Origin: Lachnospiraceae bacterium
GTDB lineage: Bacteria; Bacillota; Clostridia; Lachnospirales; Lachnospiraceae
Assembly: GCA_022794265.1 (NCBI GenBank)
Contig: JAAWEK010000002.1
Location: forward strand, 38,479-102,478
Reading direction: 5' to 3'
DNA: 64,000 nucleotides
A program made the translations under genes and the position numbers. Every line of letters begins with the position of its first letter. The first letter of the stretch is position 1. The notes beneath the pieces are model-generated. The model was not told the DNA's origin. It saw nothing but the letters and a program-made list of their open reading frames with translations, and did no database searches. Below, one piece after another: positions 28,311 to 36,738 of the stretch.

Positions 28311-30431
28311 GTGTCAGAAAAAATACAGAAGAAGCTGGGACGGAGAATATGGATACCGGCGATTGCAGTTGTAATGGCAAGCCTCATTATATTGTATAAT
28401 ATGCCGATTTATGGGGCAGATATGGAAAGTGTGGTGGCTATTATAAAAGACGGCCAGGTAACTGATAGTTTTTGCGGAGTGGCTGCAGAATACATTACGA
28501 CACAAAGTGACACAGGAATGTACTCCTGTGCCGGATATGTTAAAAAATTTTATGCCACAGTGTTTGGTGTCAATGTTTATCAGATTAATACATATGACGG
28601 CCCTCCTATGGTATCCATGGCCGGACACAGCGTATCATTAAAACAGGTTACCACGCCAAAACCGGGAGATATCATGCAAAATAGAGAAAGAACCCATGTG
28701 GCAGTGGTGAAGCAGGTATCAGGAGCAAGAGCTACACTGATAGAACAGAATTATAAATGGACCTCCGGCGGGAAAATTTATGCCCGGGTAAACAGAGTAA
28801 TTGACTGTCAGAATGCTTATTTTTACAGGCTAGTGATAGACGGCAGGGAAACTTCCGTAAACGGAAACGAGAATTATGTTCCTGAAACTTATGAAATCTG
28901 GAGAGTAAAGGAGGCCTCGGGAATCAATGTGAGAAGTGGCGCCGGAACTTCATATGGAACACTGGGAACATTGGGAAACGGTACGATTTTTTATGTCTAC
29001 GGAAAAAACATTGCCGGCGGATATACCTGGGGAAGGATAAATTATAATAATAAAGCCGGATATGTTGCCCTGGAAAATGCGGAATATATGAGCGGAGTAA
29101 TTACCAAAGATTCAACGCCGCCGGTTATATCCGATATAACGGTAACAGATATAAATTCCACCGGATATACGGTTACCTGCAAAGTTACGGATGATGTAAA
29201 GGTGGACAGGGTGCAATTCCCTACCTGGACCATTATAAACGGACAGGACGATTTGTGCGGAGACTGGGATAAAAATGAGAAAGTTTCGGGAACCATAAAC
29301 GGAGACAGGGTGACATTCCGGGTTAATATATCCGAACACAACGGAGAAACAGGAAGATATGCTACACATATTTATGCATATGACAGTAGCGGAAATATGT
29401 CAGGCAGTATGATTGAGCCGCTATATACGGGATTTGAAAATCTGGGCGATAAATTTTATGCGTCCATCAGCAGTTGTATGGGAACGTATGTGACCAATGA
29501 CACTGTGAATGTGACGGCCAGAGCATTGAAAACTGCAGAAAGGGAATCTCTGAGTCAGATATGGAAATTTACAAGGCAGAAGGATGGTTCTTATAAAATT
29601 ACTTCGGCTCTTGACAAAACTGCTCTGTATGTAAAAGGAGCCTCCGGTATCAGCGGAACCAATATCATTCCGTATACAGATAAGCCATCCAAAGGCCAGA
29701 ACTGGTATATCTATAAATATAACGGCAATTACCGGCTGGGGGCGGCCTGCAGTGACTGCTGCATGACATTAAACGGCGCTTCTTCCATTGATGGAACCAA
29801 TATAAAAATGACCACGGTGGATGGAACATCGGGACAGGCCTTTGGTATAGAGAAGATTTCTCAAAAGCCCCGTATAACTTTTGTGGAATCGGCGGATTAC
29901 AACAAATTGACGATTCATTTTTCCGCATTAAATCATGTGCATGGATATAAGATTTACAGGCGGACCGGCTCTGCTGGAACCTACCGCTGGATAGCTACCG
30001 TGAAATCTACAGAGGCTCCTGTTTATACGGATACCCATTGTACACTTGGACAGGAGTATTCTTATAAAATCCGGGCCTATACTAACATAAGCAGCAGTTA
30101 TCAGCATAGTTCGGCTGATTCAGACAGTGTAAGCGGCGTTACGAAGCTGAAAGCAACCGGATTTACATCTGCCACGGCGTTTCCGGACAGGGTATCCCTG
30201 AAATGGACGTCTGTATCCGGAGCAACAGGATATGAAATATTCAGAGGGACTGATAAAAATGGTAAGTATTATAAGGTAAAAACGGTAACGCCAGGAAGCC
30301 GGCACAGTTATACGGATTCGGGACTTAAGAAAGGAAAGAACTATTATTACAAAATAAGAGTGTATCGAAAGGTAAACGGTATAAATATATACAGCGATTA
30401 TTCGGTTCCGGTACATGCAAAAACGAAATAA
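28311..30431 (+). CDS. Secreted multidomain cysteine-amidase-like protein with SH3, ricin-type and Fn3 domains
   Basis: 706-residue exported protein starting at GTG behind AAAGGAG. In order: a signal segment (about 12-36), a CHAP/NlpC-like domain with a candidate catalytic Cys in YSCAGYVKKFY (about 67) and His in THVAVVKQV (about 128), a bacterial SH3 domain (about 195-265), a GBS Bsp-like repeat (about 268-370), a ricin-type beta-trefoil (about 378-515), and two fibronectin type III domains. It probably cuts or binds cell-wall or host glycans. It follows the carbohydrate-binding protein by 25 bp and ends at a bidirectional terminator. Confidence 0.82.
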   Translation: MSEKIQKKLGRRIWIPAIAVVMASLIILYNMPIYGADMESVVAIIKDGQVTDSFCGVAAEYITTQSDTGMYSCAGYVKKFYATVFGVNVYQINTYDGPPMVSMAGHSVSLKQVTTPKPGDIMQNRERTHVAVVKQVSGARATLIEQNYKWTSGGKIYARVNRVIDCQNAYFYRLVIDGRETSVNGNENYVPETYEIWRVKEASGINVRSGAGTSYGTLGTLGNGTIFYVYGKNIAGGYTWGRINYNNKAGYVALENAEYMSGVITKDSTPPVISDITVTDINSTGYTVTCKVTDDVKVDRVQFPTWTIINGQDDLCGDWDKNEKVSGTINGDRVTFRVNISEHNGETGRYATHIYAYDSSGNMSGSMIEPLYTGFENLGDKFYASISSCMGTYVTNDTVNVTARALKTAERESLSQIWKFTRQKDGSYKITSALDKTALYVKGASGISGTNIIPYTDKPSKGQNWYIYKYNGNYRLGAACSDCCMTLNGASSIDGTNIKMTTVDGTSGQAFGIEKISQKPRITFVESADYNKLTIHFSALNHVHGYKIYRRTGSAGTYRWIATVKSTEAPVYTDTHCTLGQEYSYKIRAYTNISSSYQHSSADSDSVSGVTKLKATGFTSATAFPDRVSLKWTSVSGATGYEIFRGTDKNGKYYKVKTVTPGSRHSYTDSGLKKGKNYYYKIRVYRKVNGINIYSDYSVPVHAKTK

Positions 30432-30470
30432 AAAAGAACGGTGTTGATATTCATCAATACCGTTCTTTTT
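30431..30470. terminator. Bidirectional terminator
   Basis: AAAAAGAACGGTGTTGAT pairs with ATCAATACCGTTCTTTTT (one G-U) around loop ATTC. It separates the secreted protein gene and the convergent deacetylase gene. Confidence 0.9.
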
Positions 30471-30473
30471 TTA

Positions 30474-31082
30474 TCAGTTCGGAATCTGACGGCCTTCTGT
30501 GTTAATGGTGTAATTATCCCGAATAATAAGCTGTGAAATCGGAACAATTTCAAATCCTTTTTCTTTCAGACCTTTTATAACACTTTCCAGCGCATCTGCC
30601 GTATATTTTGCACCGTTATGCATTAATATAATGGAGCCGTTTCCCAGATGCTTATGGTTCAGTACCGTATTGATAATACTGTCCACACCATAATTTTTCC
30701 AGTCCAGGCTATCCACATCCCATTGAATCGGATAATAATTAATGGAGCGTGTGGTGGTAATCAGATTATTGTTGTAATCGCCGTAAGGAGGACGGAATAA
30801 AAACATATCGCTGCCAGTGAGGGCTTTTACCTTGTCATTTACAGATAATATTTCCTGTTTACATTCATCTGTATTTAATTCACTCATTTTTTTATGGTTT
30901 TCACTGTGGTTTCCCAGGTCGTGTCCGGCGGCGGCAATGGCTTTTACATCCTCAGGATATTTTTCTACCCATCCTCCGGTCATAAAAAATGTGACATGTA
31001 CGTTATTTCTTGCCAGGATATCAAGAATTTTTGCTGTATCCTCGTTTCCCCATGGTGACGCTGATTTGCGGTTATATTCCAA
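30474..31082 (-). CDS. pdaB: PdaB-type sporulation polysaccharide deacetylase, 3' part of an interrupted gene
   Basis: This frame encodes the C-terminal 190 residues of a NodB-family peptidoglycan deacetylase of the PdaB type. From WGNEDTAKILDIL it keeps the zinc-site HSENH motif and FRPPYGDYN, but it lacks motif I with the catalytic Asp and the N-terminal membrane anchor. These lie 7.16 kb away on the same strand at 38208-38419. The genuine deacetylase sequence begins at the TGGGG at 31052-31048; codons upstream of that (MEYNRKSASP) belong to the inserted element. Joined at TGGGG, the two parts make one 261-residue protein, near the usual PdaB length of 254. As it stands the fragment should be inactive. 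Confidence 0.9.
   Translation of the reverse strand: MEYNRKSASPWGNEDTAKILDILARNNVHVTFFMTGGWVEKYPEDVKAIAAAGHDLGNHSENHKKMSELNTDECKQEILSVNDKVKALTGSDMFLFRPPYGDYNNNLITTTRSINYYPIQWDVDSLDWKNYGVDSIINTVLNHKHLGNGSIILMHNGAKYTADALESVIKGLKEKGFEIVPISQLIIRDNYTINTEGRQIPN
31048..31052. repeat. Outer attachment-site core, left copy (CCCCA)
   Basis: CCCCA within the sequence CGTTTCCCCATGGTGACG. The left flank is pdaB codons (GGA-AAC-GAG on the minus strand); the right flank is element DNA. An inverted repeat GCATATT / AATATGC at 31093-31099 and 31115-31121 lies inside this end and may bind the recombinase. Confidence 0.8.
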
Positions 31083-31157
31083 CAGGTTTTCTGCATATTG
31101 GATAAGCAGTGTCTAATATGCTGTTATGAACGATAGTCAGGCAGGAGATGCAGAAGA

Positions 31158-31280
31158 TTGAAAAAGAAAGATAAGGAAAAGGTATGTTACATCATTGAAA
31201 GAGAATTTTTGAAAAAAGTTGCGGACAGAGAAATGATAAAACGTATGATTCGTTCCCATGGGGAGGATAAAAAAATATGA
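31158..31280 (+). CDS. Small ORF overlapping the outer recombinase start
   Basis: TTG-initiated 40-codon frame encoding a Lys/Glu-rich peptide (KKKDKEKVCYIIEREFLKKV and so on to HGEDKKI). Its TGA overlaps the recombinase ATG as ATGA (31277-31280), typical of translational coupling, and AGGAG lies 11 bases before the TTG. Short basic genes in this position are common with clostridial serine recombinases. No function is assigned, and the long spacer leaves the start uncertain. Confidence 0.5.
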   Translation: MKKKDKEKVCYIIEREFLKKVADREMIKRMIRSHGEDKKI

Positions 31281-31474
31281 AAGAAACGGTACTCTATCAT
31301 ACAGCAGAATATATCCGGCTGTCCAGAGAAGACGGTGACAAGGCGGAAAGCGACAGCATTATTAACCAGAAAAAGCTGATTTCCGCCTATTTAAAAGAAA
31401 AAAAGGAGTTTCTTTTGTATGACACATATGTCGATGACGGCTATTCCGGCACAAACTTTGATGATGTTGGATAA
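31277..31474 (+). CDS. Outer serine recombinase, 5' fragment (catalytic serine)
   Basis: Encodes the first part of a large serine recombinase: EYIRLSREDGD carries the nucleophilic Ser (residue 17), and the frame continues to YVDDGYSGTNFD. True recombinase sequence ends at the GA dinucleotide 31460-31461; the final codons to the TAA are inner-element DNA. The rest of the gene starts at 36737. Joining 31277-31461 to 36739-38155 gives 1,602 bp, exactly 534 codons, with the canonical GYSGTNFDRPAF motif restored. Alone the fragment cannot bind DNA or recombine. GGGGAGG lies 11 bases before the ATG. Confidence 0.9.
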   Translation: MKETVLYHTAEYIRLSREDGDKAESDSIINQKKLISAYLKEKKEFLLYDTYVDDGYSGTNFDDVG

Positions 31475-31486
31475 CGATATCAGTAA

Positions 31487-31506
31487 AAAGAAAACGGTTT
31501 CGTTTT
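31487..31506 (-). terminator. Terminator of the inner recombinase gene
   Basis: On the minus strand AAAACG-AAAC-CGTTTT is followed by CTTTTT, just after the recombinase stop codon. Confidence 0.6.
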
Positions 31507-31510
31507 TTTG

Positions 31511-33112
31511 TCAGAGTGGAGGTAGCGTAAAATTATAAAATATTTCGATTTTTCGGCTACTGGTGGATTGATCTGTTTCATAAATGAGGATACGGTCAAT
31601 AAATTCGTGGAGGATTTCGTAAGTCAGTTCATTTATCTGCATAAATTTTTTTACTGGTGCAATATACCATTCCATATCCCTATTCTGCCAGGAGGTAGAT
31701 TTTATTTCTGTTTCCAGAACAGTTTTACGAAGGGACAGTCGTTGTTTTTCTTCTTCATATCCAGAGTTCATCTGGGAAAAACGTTCATCTGACAGTTTAC
31801 CTAACGCATTATCCTCATATAGTCTGCAGGATACCGTGTCAATTTCCGACAACCGTTTTTGAATTTTGATTCGCTCATTTTCTTTTTCTGATAGGAATTT
31901 ATTGCATTCCATACTGCCGAACTCCGTTGCGCTCCGTATAAAATCATCTTCCTTCTCTATGATACGGGACAGGAGCCTCTGTAAATCCGAAAGAACAAGT
32001 TCCGTTATTACGTTTTTGCGTATGTAATGGGTGGTACAGGTACATCCGGCTTTGCGGTGGTTACGGTATCTGCCGCAGGTATAGGCATGTTTTTTTGGGG
32101 ATATATTATATCCTTGTTGAAGATACATTTTATATCCGCAGTCACCACAAAACAGAAGTCCGGAAAATATATCAATTTCTTTTGATTTTGCAGGACGGTG
32201 ACGGGTAGCCAGCCGTTTTTGCGCTGATTCAAAAGTATCTGTGTCAATCAGAGCTTCGTGTGTATCCGGAAAAAAATATTTCTTTTTCTCTGGATTTTTT
32301 TTAGTCTGTTTTGATTTATAGGATACTTTATATGTTTTTCCGGTGATGGTATGTCCAAGGTATTCCTGTCTGGACAGAATGTCATAAAGGGTTTTATCCG
32401 GCCAGGAATAAGGCATGGTAAGGGAAGAAAGATATCTGGTCTGTCCGGTGCGTTTATACCGTAAGGCTCCTGCAGTCAGAACCTTATGTCTGGCAAGCCA
32501 GTCCTGTATGGTACAGATCCGTTCTCCTCTGACGTACATGGAAAAAATCTGTTTGACAACAAAGGCGGTTTCCGGGTCCGGTATCAGATGATTCTTATCC
32601 TCCGGGTCGATGAGATAGCCGTACGGACATTCTCCGTTGACCCGTTCCCCTTTCTGGGCCTGGGCCTGCTTTACGGCACGGATTTTCCGGCTGGTATCTC
32701 TGGCATAAAATTCATTAAACCAGTTTTTCAAAGGAGTAAATTCGTTTTCACCGTCTGCAGTATCCACGCCGTCGTTGATGGCGATATAGCGTACTTCGTG
32801 CTTTGGAAAAAAGACTTCCAGCAATTCTCCTGTTTTCAGATAGTTTCGTCCCAGACGGGAGAGATCTTTTGTGATAACCACGGAAACACGTCCGGCTTCC
32901 ACCTCCCGGAGCATAGCCTGCAGTCCCTGCCGTTCAAAGCTGACACCGGAAAATCCGTCGTCAATAAAAAATTTTGTGTTTGTAAAATTATGTTCTCTAG
33001 CATATTTTTCCAGTATCATACGCTGATGCTGGATACTGCCGGATTCCCCGGATTGCAGGTCTTCCTGGCTCAGACGGCAGTAAAGGGCGGTTATTTTATC
33101 AAGTTGCTGCAT
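31511..33112 (-). CDS. Large serine recombinase, TndX/TnpX type
   Basis: 533 residues, the same length as TndX of Tn5397 as I recall it. N-terminal resolvase domain with the nucleophile in LYCRLSQED (about Ser15) and the arginine motif KDLSRLGRNY (about 82-91); a recombinase domain (about 165-290); a zinc ribbon with CGDCGYKM and CTCTTHY; and a C-terminal coiled coil. Proteins of this class excise a circle and reinsert it at GA targets without other proteins. It is transcribed toward the element's left end, with the TnpW-like gene 85 bp upstream. It is intact, so it may be the only active recombinase in this locus at present. Confidence 0.93.
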   Translation of the reverse strand: MQQLDKITALYCRLSQEDLQSGESGSIQHQRMILEKYAREHNFTNTKFFIDDGFSGVSFERQGLQAMLREVEAGRVSVVITKDLSRLGRNYLKTGELLEVFFPKHEVRYIAINDGVDTADGENEFTPLKNWFNEFYARDTSRKIRAVKQAQAQKGERVNGECPYGYLIDPEDKNHLIPDPETAFVVKQIFSMYVRGERICTIQDWLARHKVLTAGALRYKRTGQTRYLSSLTMPYSWPDKTLYDILSRQEYLGHTITGKTYKVSYKSKQTKKNPEKKKYFFPDTHEALIDTDTFESAQKRLATRHRPAKSKEIDIFSGLLFCGDCGYKMYLQQGYNISPKKHAYTCGRYRNHRKAGCTCTTHYIRKNVITELVLSDLQRLLSRIIEKEDDFIRSATEFGSMECNKFLSEKENERIKIQKRLSEIDTVSCRLYEDNALGKLSDERFSQMNSGYEEEKQRLSLRKTVLETEIKSTSWQNRDMEWYIAPVKKFMQINELTYEILHEFIDRILIYETDQSTSSRKIEIFYNFTLPPL

Positions 33113-33197
33113 AAATACCTCCTGTTATATTAACTCTGTATTTTGGTGAAAGCAGAACATCTGCTTTGCAACCATAAATTTCATAACTGAATATAAG

Positions 33198-33359
33198 CTA
33201 TTCGGCAGAAAACTGCTGTTTTTCCATAGTTTCCCGTATTTCTTTTTTGATAAGTCTTTCTATCTTTTTTTCAAGGGTTTCCGTCTTTCCGGTTTCGGCG
33301 GTGGAAACCACATGATAAGTTGTTCGGCTGATTTTATATGTGGAAGAGGTCTGATTCAT
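33198..33359 (-). CDS. TnpW-family small transposon protein
   Basis: 53 residues, not in long-ORF lists because of its size. The pattern TYKISRTTYHVVSTAETGK followed by TETLEKKIERLIKKEI matches the small TnpW proteins of Tn4451-type elements, which assist or regulate the recombinase. ATG 33359 follows GGAG by 7 bases, and it is co-directional with the recombinase gene downstream. Confidence 0.7.
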   Translation of the reverse strand: MNQTSSTYKISRTTYHVVSTAETGKTETLEKKIERLIKKEIRETMEKQQFSAE

Positions 33360-33445
33360 CTGATGGCTCCTTTAATATTGTCCGATACATTATTATTTAT
33401 ATGGAAATGAAAGATTGTCCTATTACATTAAAAGTATCCGTTATA

Positions 33446-33474
33446 TTGACACAAGTCCTTTGGATTGTTAAAAT
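33446..33474 (+). promoter_or_regulatory. SigA-type promoter of the element-borne kinase
   Basis: TTGACA (33446-33451), 17-bp spacer, TAAAAT (33469-33474), 60 bp before the kinase ATG. It is as strong in consensus as the housekeeping promoters here, so the cargo is probably expressed while the element is integrated. Confidence 0.75.
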
Positions 33475-33533
33475 ATAATATAGTGATTATTATTGATAGA
33501 TAAATATTTGCGAACCACAGGGAGGAAACAGTT

Positions 33534-36500
33534 ATGTATCATTGCCATATTCAATTTTATTTATCCGGCCATCCGTGCAGAGTGTTTGATATTGTAAAAG
33601 AAATATTGCCCCTTGAACATTTTACACATGGATTTCTGGAAAGCGACAAACCGGAAGAAGCACTGGCGGCTGAGGCAGATGTGATTCTGGCTGATATACG
33701 GGATATGGATGCAAAGGAAGCATTACGAAGGCTGACTGTAAATAAAAAGAAAGAGGCAGATGTGATTCTGCTTGCAGATAAGGAACAGATCATACTTCTG
33801 GCAGATAATCTATCAGATGTTAAGGATATCTGGACGTTTCCCATGTCTGATGAAGAGATAAGATTCCGTTTCATAAGGTGGCAGCAGACATGTAAAATGA
33901 GTAAGGATTACTGGCAGACCAACCAGTATTTTGAGGCTACCATTAATAATATTCCTAATCTTATCTGGTATAAAGACAAAGAAGGCATACATAAAAAGGT
34001 AAATGACAGTTTCTGCCGAACGGTAAATAAGACCAAGGAACAGGTAGAAGGGCGGGACCATTGTTATATCTGGGATGTGGACCCGGATGATCCGGAGATG
34101 GACGGCTATGCCTGTATGGAATCGGAACTTGAAGTAATAAATAAGAAAAGAACCTGTATATCTGAGGAGACGATTAAGACAGGAGACGGTATCCGGTTGC
34201 TTACTACATATAAGTCTCCGCTGTATGATTTTGACGGCAGTGTGATGGGAACCGTAGGTGTTGCCATTGATATTACACAGGAGCGGGCCTATGAAGAAGA
34301 GATTATGACAAAAAATCATACACTGGAAACTCTTTTTACCACAATGGATTGCGGAGTTATGTGTCATACGGTAGACGGTTCACGGATTCTCAGTATAAAC
34401 AGAGCTGCATTGAAGATTCTGGGCTATGAATCCCAGGAAGAACTGATGGAAACGGGATTTAATATGATTGCACCATCGGTTGTGGAAGAGGACAGGGACA
34501 GACTGCGGGAATGCATCAGAACTCTGAAAAAAGAGGAAGACAGCATCAGTGTAGAATACCGGGTACAGCATAAAAATGGGGAAATTCTGTATATAGCGGG
34601 AAACATTAAACTGTTAAAGGAGAATGGTCAGTTTTTCTACCAGCGTTTTCTTCTGGATTGTACTACGCAGAAACTGCTGGAGAAAAAGAAACAAAAAGAA
34701 AATGAAAAGCGTCAGACGGGACTGATTCATGCTTTGAGCATTGATTTTAATCTGGTGTGTTTCTTTGATTTGGAAACGGGGAAGGGTAGTACATTGAAAA
34801 TGGATGACAAGTATGCCCAGCTTCTGGAACCGGAATTTACTGGTGAAATATCATTGCAGGAGAGTATGGAGCACTATATACAGACATTTGTCTATGAAGG
34901 AGACAGGGAAATGATGCGTCAGGCCTGTTCTGCAGAACATCTGAATCAGGAACTGTCAGAAAAGAATCCTTACTATGTCAGCTATCGATTATTCAGGGAT
35001 AATGAGATACAATATTTTCAAATGAAAGCAGTGCGTCCGGGAGCATGGGAGGAAAGTCAGGGGATTGTCATAGGATTCCGCAGTGTGGATGAGGAAACCC
35101 GTAATGAAATGGAGAAAAAAACTCTGTTGGAGGAGGCCCTCTTGCAGGCAAATAAGGCAAATAAGGCAAAAAGTGTATTTCTTTCAAATATGTCTCATGA
35201 TATCCGTACGCCTATGAATGCAATTGTAGGTTTTACAACTTTGGCAATTAATCATATTGAGCAAAGGGAACAGGTAGAAGAATATCTGAAAAAGATTATG
35301 TCATCCGGAAATCATTTGCTGAGCCTGATTAATGACGTACTGGATATGAGCCGTATTGAAAGCGGCAAAATGCAGTTGGAGGAGAAAACATGCAGTCTGC
35401 CGGAAATTCTCAATGGTCTGCGAAATATTCTGCAGGCGGATGTGAATGCAAAGCAGATTGAAATGAATATCGAAGCAGTTAGTCTGGAACATGAAGAAAT
35501 TTATTGTGATAAGCTGCGTCTGAACCAGGTACTTCTGAATCTGCTGAGCAATGCCGTGAAGTATACCAATGCAGGAGGCAACGTTAGTCTGGGAATTGTG
35601 GAAAAGCCAGGAATATCAGGGAACTGTGCAGAATACGAATTTAGCATAAAAGATACCGGTATTGGCATGAGCGAAGATTTTGTATTACATATTTTTGAAC
35701 CCTTTGAGAGAGAACGAAATTCTACTATTAGCAGAATCCAGGGAACCGGACTTGGCATGGCGATTACAAAGAACATAGTAGATATGATGCATGGTTCCAT
35801 TTCGGTAAAGAGTCAGCAAGGGAAAGGTACGGAAGTAAGGGTATCCTTTACATTTCGTCTCGTTTCCGGAAAAAAACTGCCGCCAATTCCGAGATTTGAA
35901 AATTGCAGGGCTTTGGTGGCAGATGGCAATATTAATAACTGCAACACGATAACCTCAATGCTTTCACGCCTTGGCATGCGGGCAGAACAGGCGTTGTCAG
36001 GTGAGGAAGCAGTTCAGAAAATCCAGCAGTCCATTGGGGACAGCGATGTTTTTGAAGTATATGTCATTGACTGGCAGATAGCAGATTTGGCTAACTTGGA
36101 ACTCATTCGGAAGATACGGACAGAAACAGGGAATCCGGCTGTGATTATTGTCATGGATGCAAATGACTGGTCGGAGACTGAGGTGGAAGCAAAAGCAGCA
36201 GGTGTTACGGCATTTTGTAATAAGCCGTTGTTCTTTTCGGAACTATGGAAGTGTTTAAGTAAAATAACAGGCAGCGGTGAGACAGAATCTGCTGAAAGAA
36301 ACAAGGAATTGGTGAAATTTGGCAGCGGGCGTATCCTGCTGGCAGAGGATATTGATCTGAATCAGGAAATTGCCGTGGCTATATTAGGAGAGGCAGGATT
36401 TTCCGTAGATGTCGCGGAGAACGGACGGATTGCCGTGGATATGATCAGAGAATCCCAGCCGGGATTCTATCAGCTGGTACTTATGGATATTCAGATGCCA

Positions 36501-36701
36501 GTGATGAATGGCTATGAAGCAACCATGGAAATCCGAAAACTGGATAATGTGGAATTATCTTCAATTCCTATTTTAGCCATGTCTGCCAACGCATTTGAGG
36601 AAGATAAGAGGGAAGCCATGCGATGCGGAATGAACGGACATATAGCAAAGCCTATTGATGTGGATAATTTACTGGACACTTTAAATGAAATATTGAGTTA
36701 A
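33534..36701 (+). CDS. Hybrid sensor histidine kinase/response regulator, element cargo
   Basis: 1055-residue soluble hybrid kinase without obvious membrane segments. In order: a receiver-like N-terminus (about 1-120), PAS domains (about 125-255 and 262-390), a less clear sensor region (about 395-530), HisKA with the phosphoacceptor in NMSHDIRTPMNAI (His about 555), HATPase with DTGIGM and GTGLGMAI, a first receiver whose acidic pocket is partly lost (VADGN, Asp about 844), and a canonical second receiver (AEDIDLNQE, VLMDIQMP Asp about 983, AKP). There is no DNA-binding output, so it must pass phosphate on or signal by contact. AGGGAGGAAA precedes the ATG. Finding it as sole cargo of a small recombinase element is unusual. 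Confidence 0.92.
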   Translation: MYHCHIQFYLSGHPCRVFDIVKEILPLEHFTHGFLESDKPEEALAAEADVILADIRDMDAKEALRRLTVNKKKEADVILLADKEQIILLADNLSDVKDIWTFPMSDEEIRFRFIRWQQTCKMSKDYWQTNQYFEATINNIPNLIWYKDKEGIHKKVNDSFCRTVNKTKEQVEGRDHCYIWDVDPDDPEMDGYACMESELEVINKKRTCISEETIKTGDGIRLLTTYKSPLYDFDGSVMGTVGVAIDITQERAYEEEIMTKNHTLETLFTTMDCGVMCHTVDGSRILSINRAALKILGYESQEELMETGFNMIAPSVVEEDRDRLRECIRTLKKEEDSISVEYRVQHKNGEILYIAGNIKLLKENGQFFYQRFLLDCTTQKLLEKKKQKENEKRQTGLIHALSIDFNLVCFFDLETGKGSTLKMDDKYAQLLEPEFTGEISLQESMEHYIQTFVYEGDREMMRQACSAEHLNQELSEKNPYYVSYRLFRDNEIQYFQMKAVRPGAWEESQGIVIGFRSVDEETRNEMEKKTLLEEALLQANKANKAKSVFLSNMSHDIRTPMNAIVGFTTLAINHIEQREQVEEYLKKIMSSGNHLLSLINDVLDMSRIESGKMQLEEKTCSLPEILNGLRNILQADVNAKQIEMNIEAVSLEHEEIYCDKLRLNQVLLNLLSNAVKYTNAGGNVSLGIVEKPGISGNCAEYEFSIKDTGIGMSEDFVLHIFEPFERERNSTISRIQGTGLGMAITKNIVDMMHGSISVKSQQGKGTEVRVSFTFRLVSGKKLPPIPRFENCRALVADGNINNCNTITSMLSRLGMRAEQALSGEEAVQKIQQSIGDSDVFEVYVIDWQIADLANLELIRKIRTETGNPAVIIVMDANDWSETEVEAKAAGVTAFCNKPLFFSELWKCLSKITGSGETESAERNKELVKFGSGRILLAEDIDLNQEIAVAILGEAGFSVDVAENGRIAVDMIRESQPGFYQLVLMDIQMPVMNGYEATMEIRKLDNVELSSIPILAMSANAFEEDKREAMRCGMNGHIAKPIDVDNLLDTLNEILS

Positions 36702-36738
36702 ACCGTATCTGGTTACGCTATTACACTTCACTATTCGA
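36702..36738 (+). other. Right end of the inner element
   Basis: 36 bp between the kinase stop and the GA core, with a small hairpin AACC-GTATCT-GGTT. The inside of the left end (GGATAACGATATC) shows only weak inverted similarity to it. Confidence 0.5.

Larger units (their letters stand above)
31460..36738. mobile_element. Inner 5,277-bp TndX/TnpX-type element inside the outer recombinase gene
   Basis: The element is flanked by direct GA dinucleotides (31460-31461 and 36737-36738), the crossover dinucleotide known for TnpX/TndX elements of Tn4451 and Tn5397. Removing 5,277 bp restores the host recombinase reading frame. It contains, in order, a terminator, a 533-aa recombinase and a TnpW-like gene on the minus strand, a promoter region, and a hybrid sensor kinase gene on the plus strand that stops 36 bp from the right end. 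There are no conjugation, replication or resistance genes. A second GA at 31463-31464 would also keep the frame but gives an extra Asp. Confidence 0.88.

Noticed and set aside
31093-31121. GCATATT as a SigE -35 for the outer recombinase gene
   Set aside because: No CATACAAT-like -10 lies 12-15 bases downstream; the sequence is better described as one arm of an inverted repeat.
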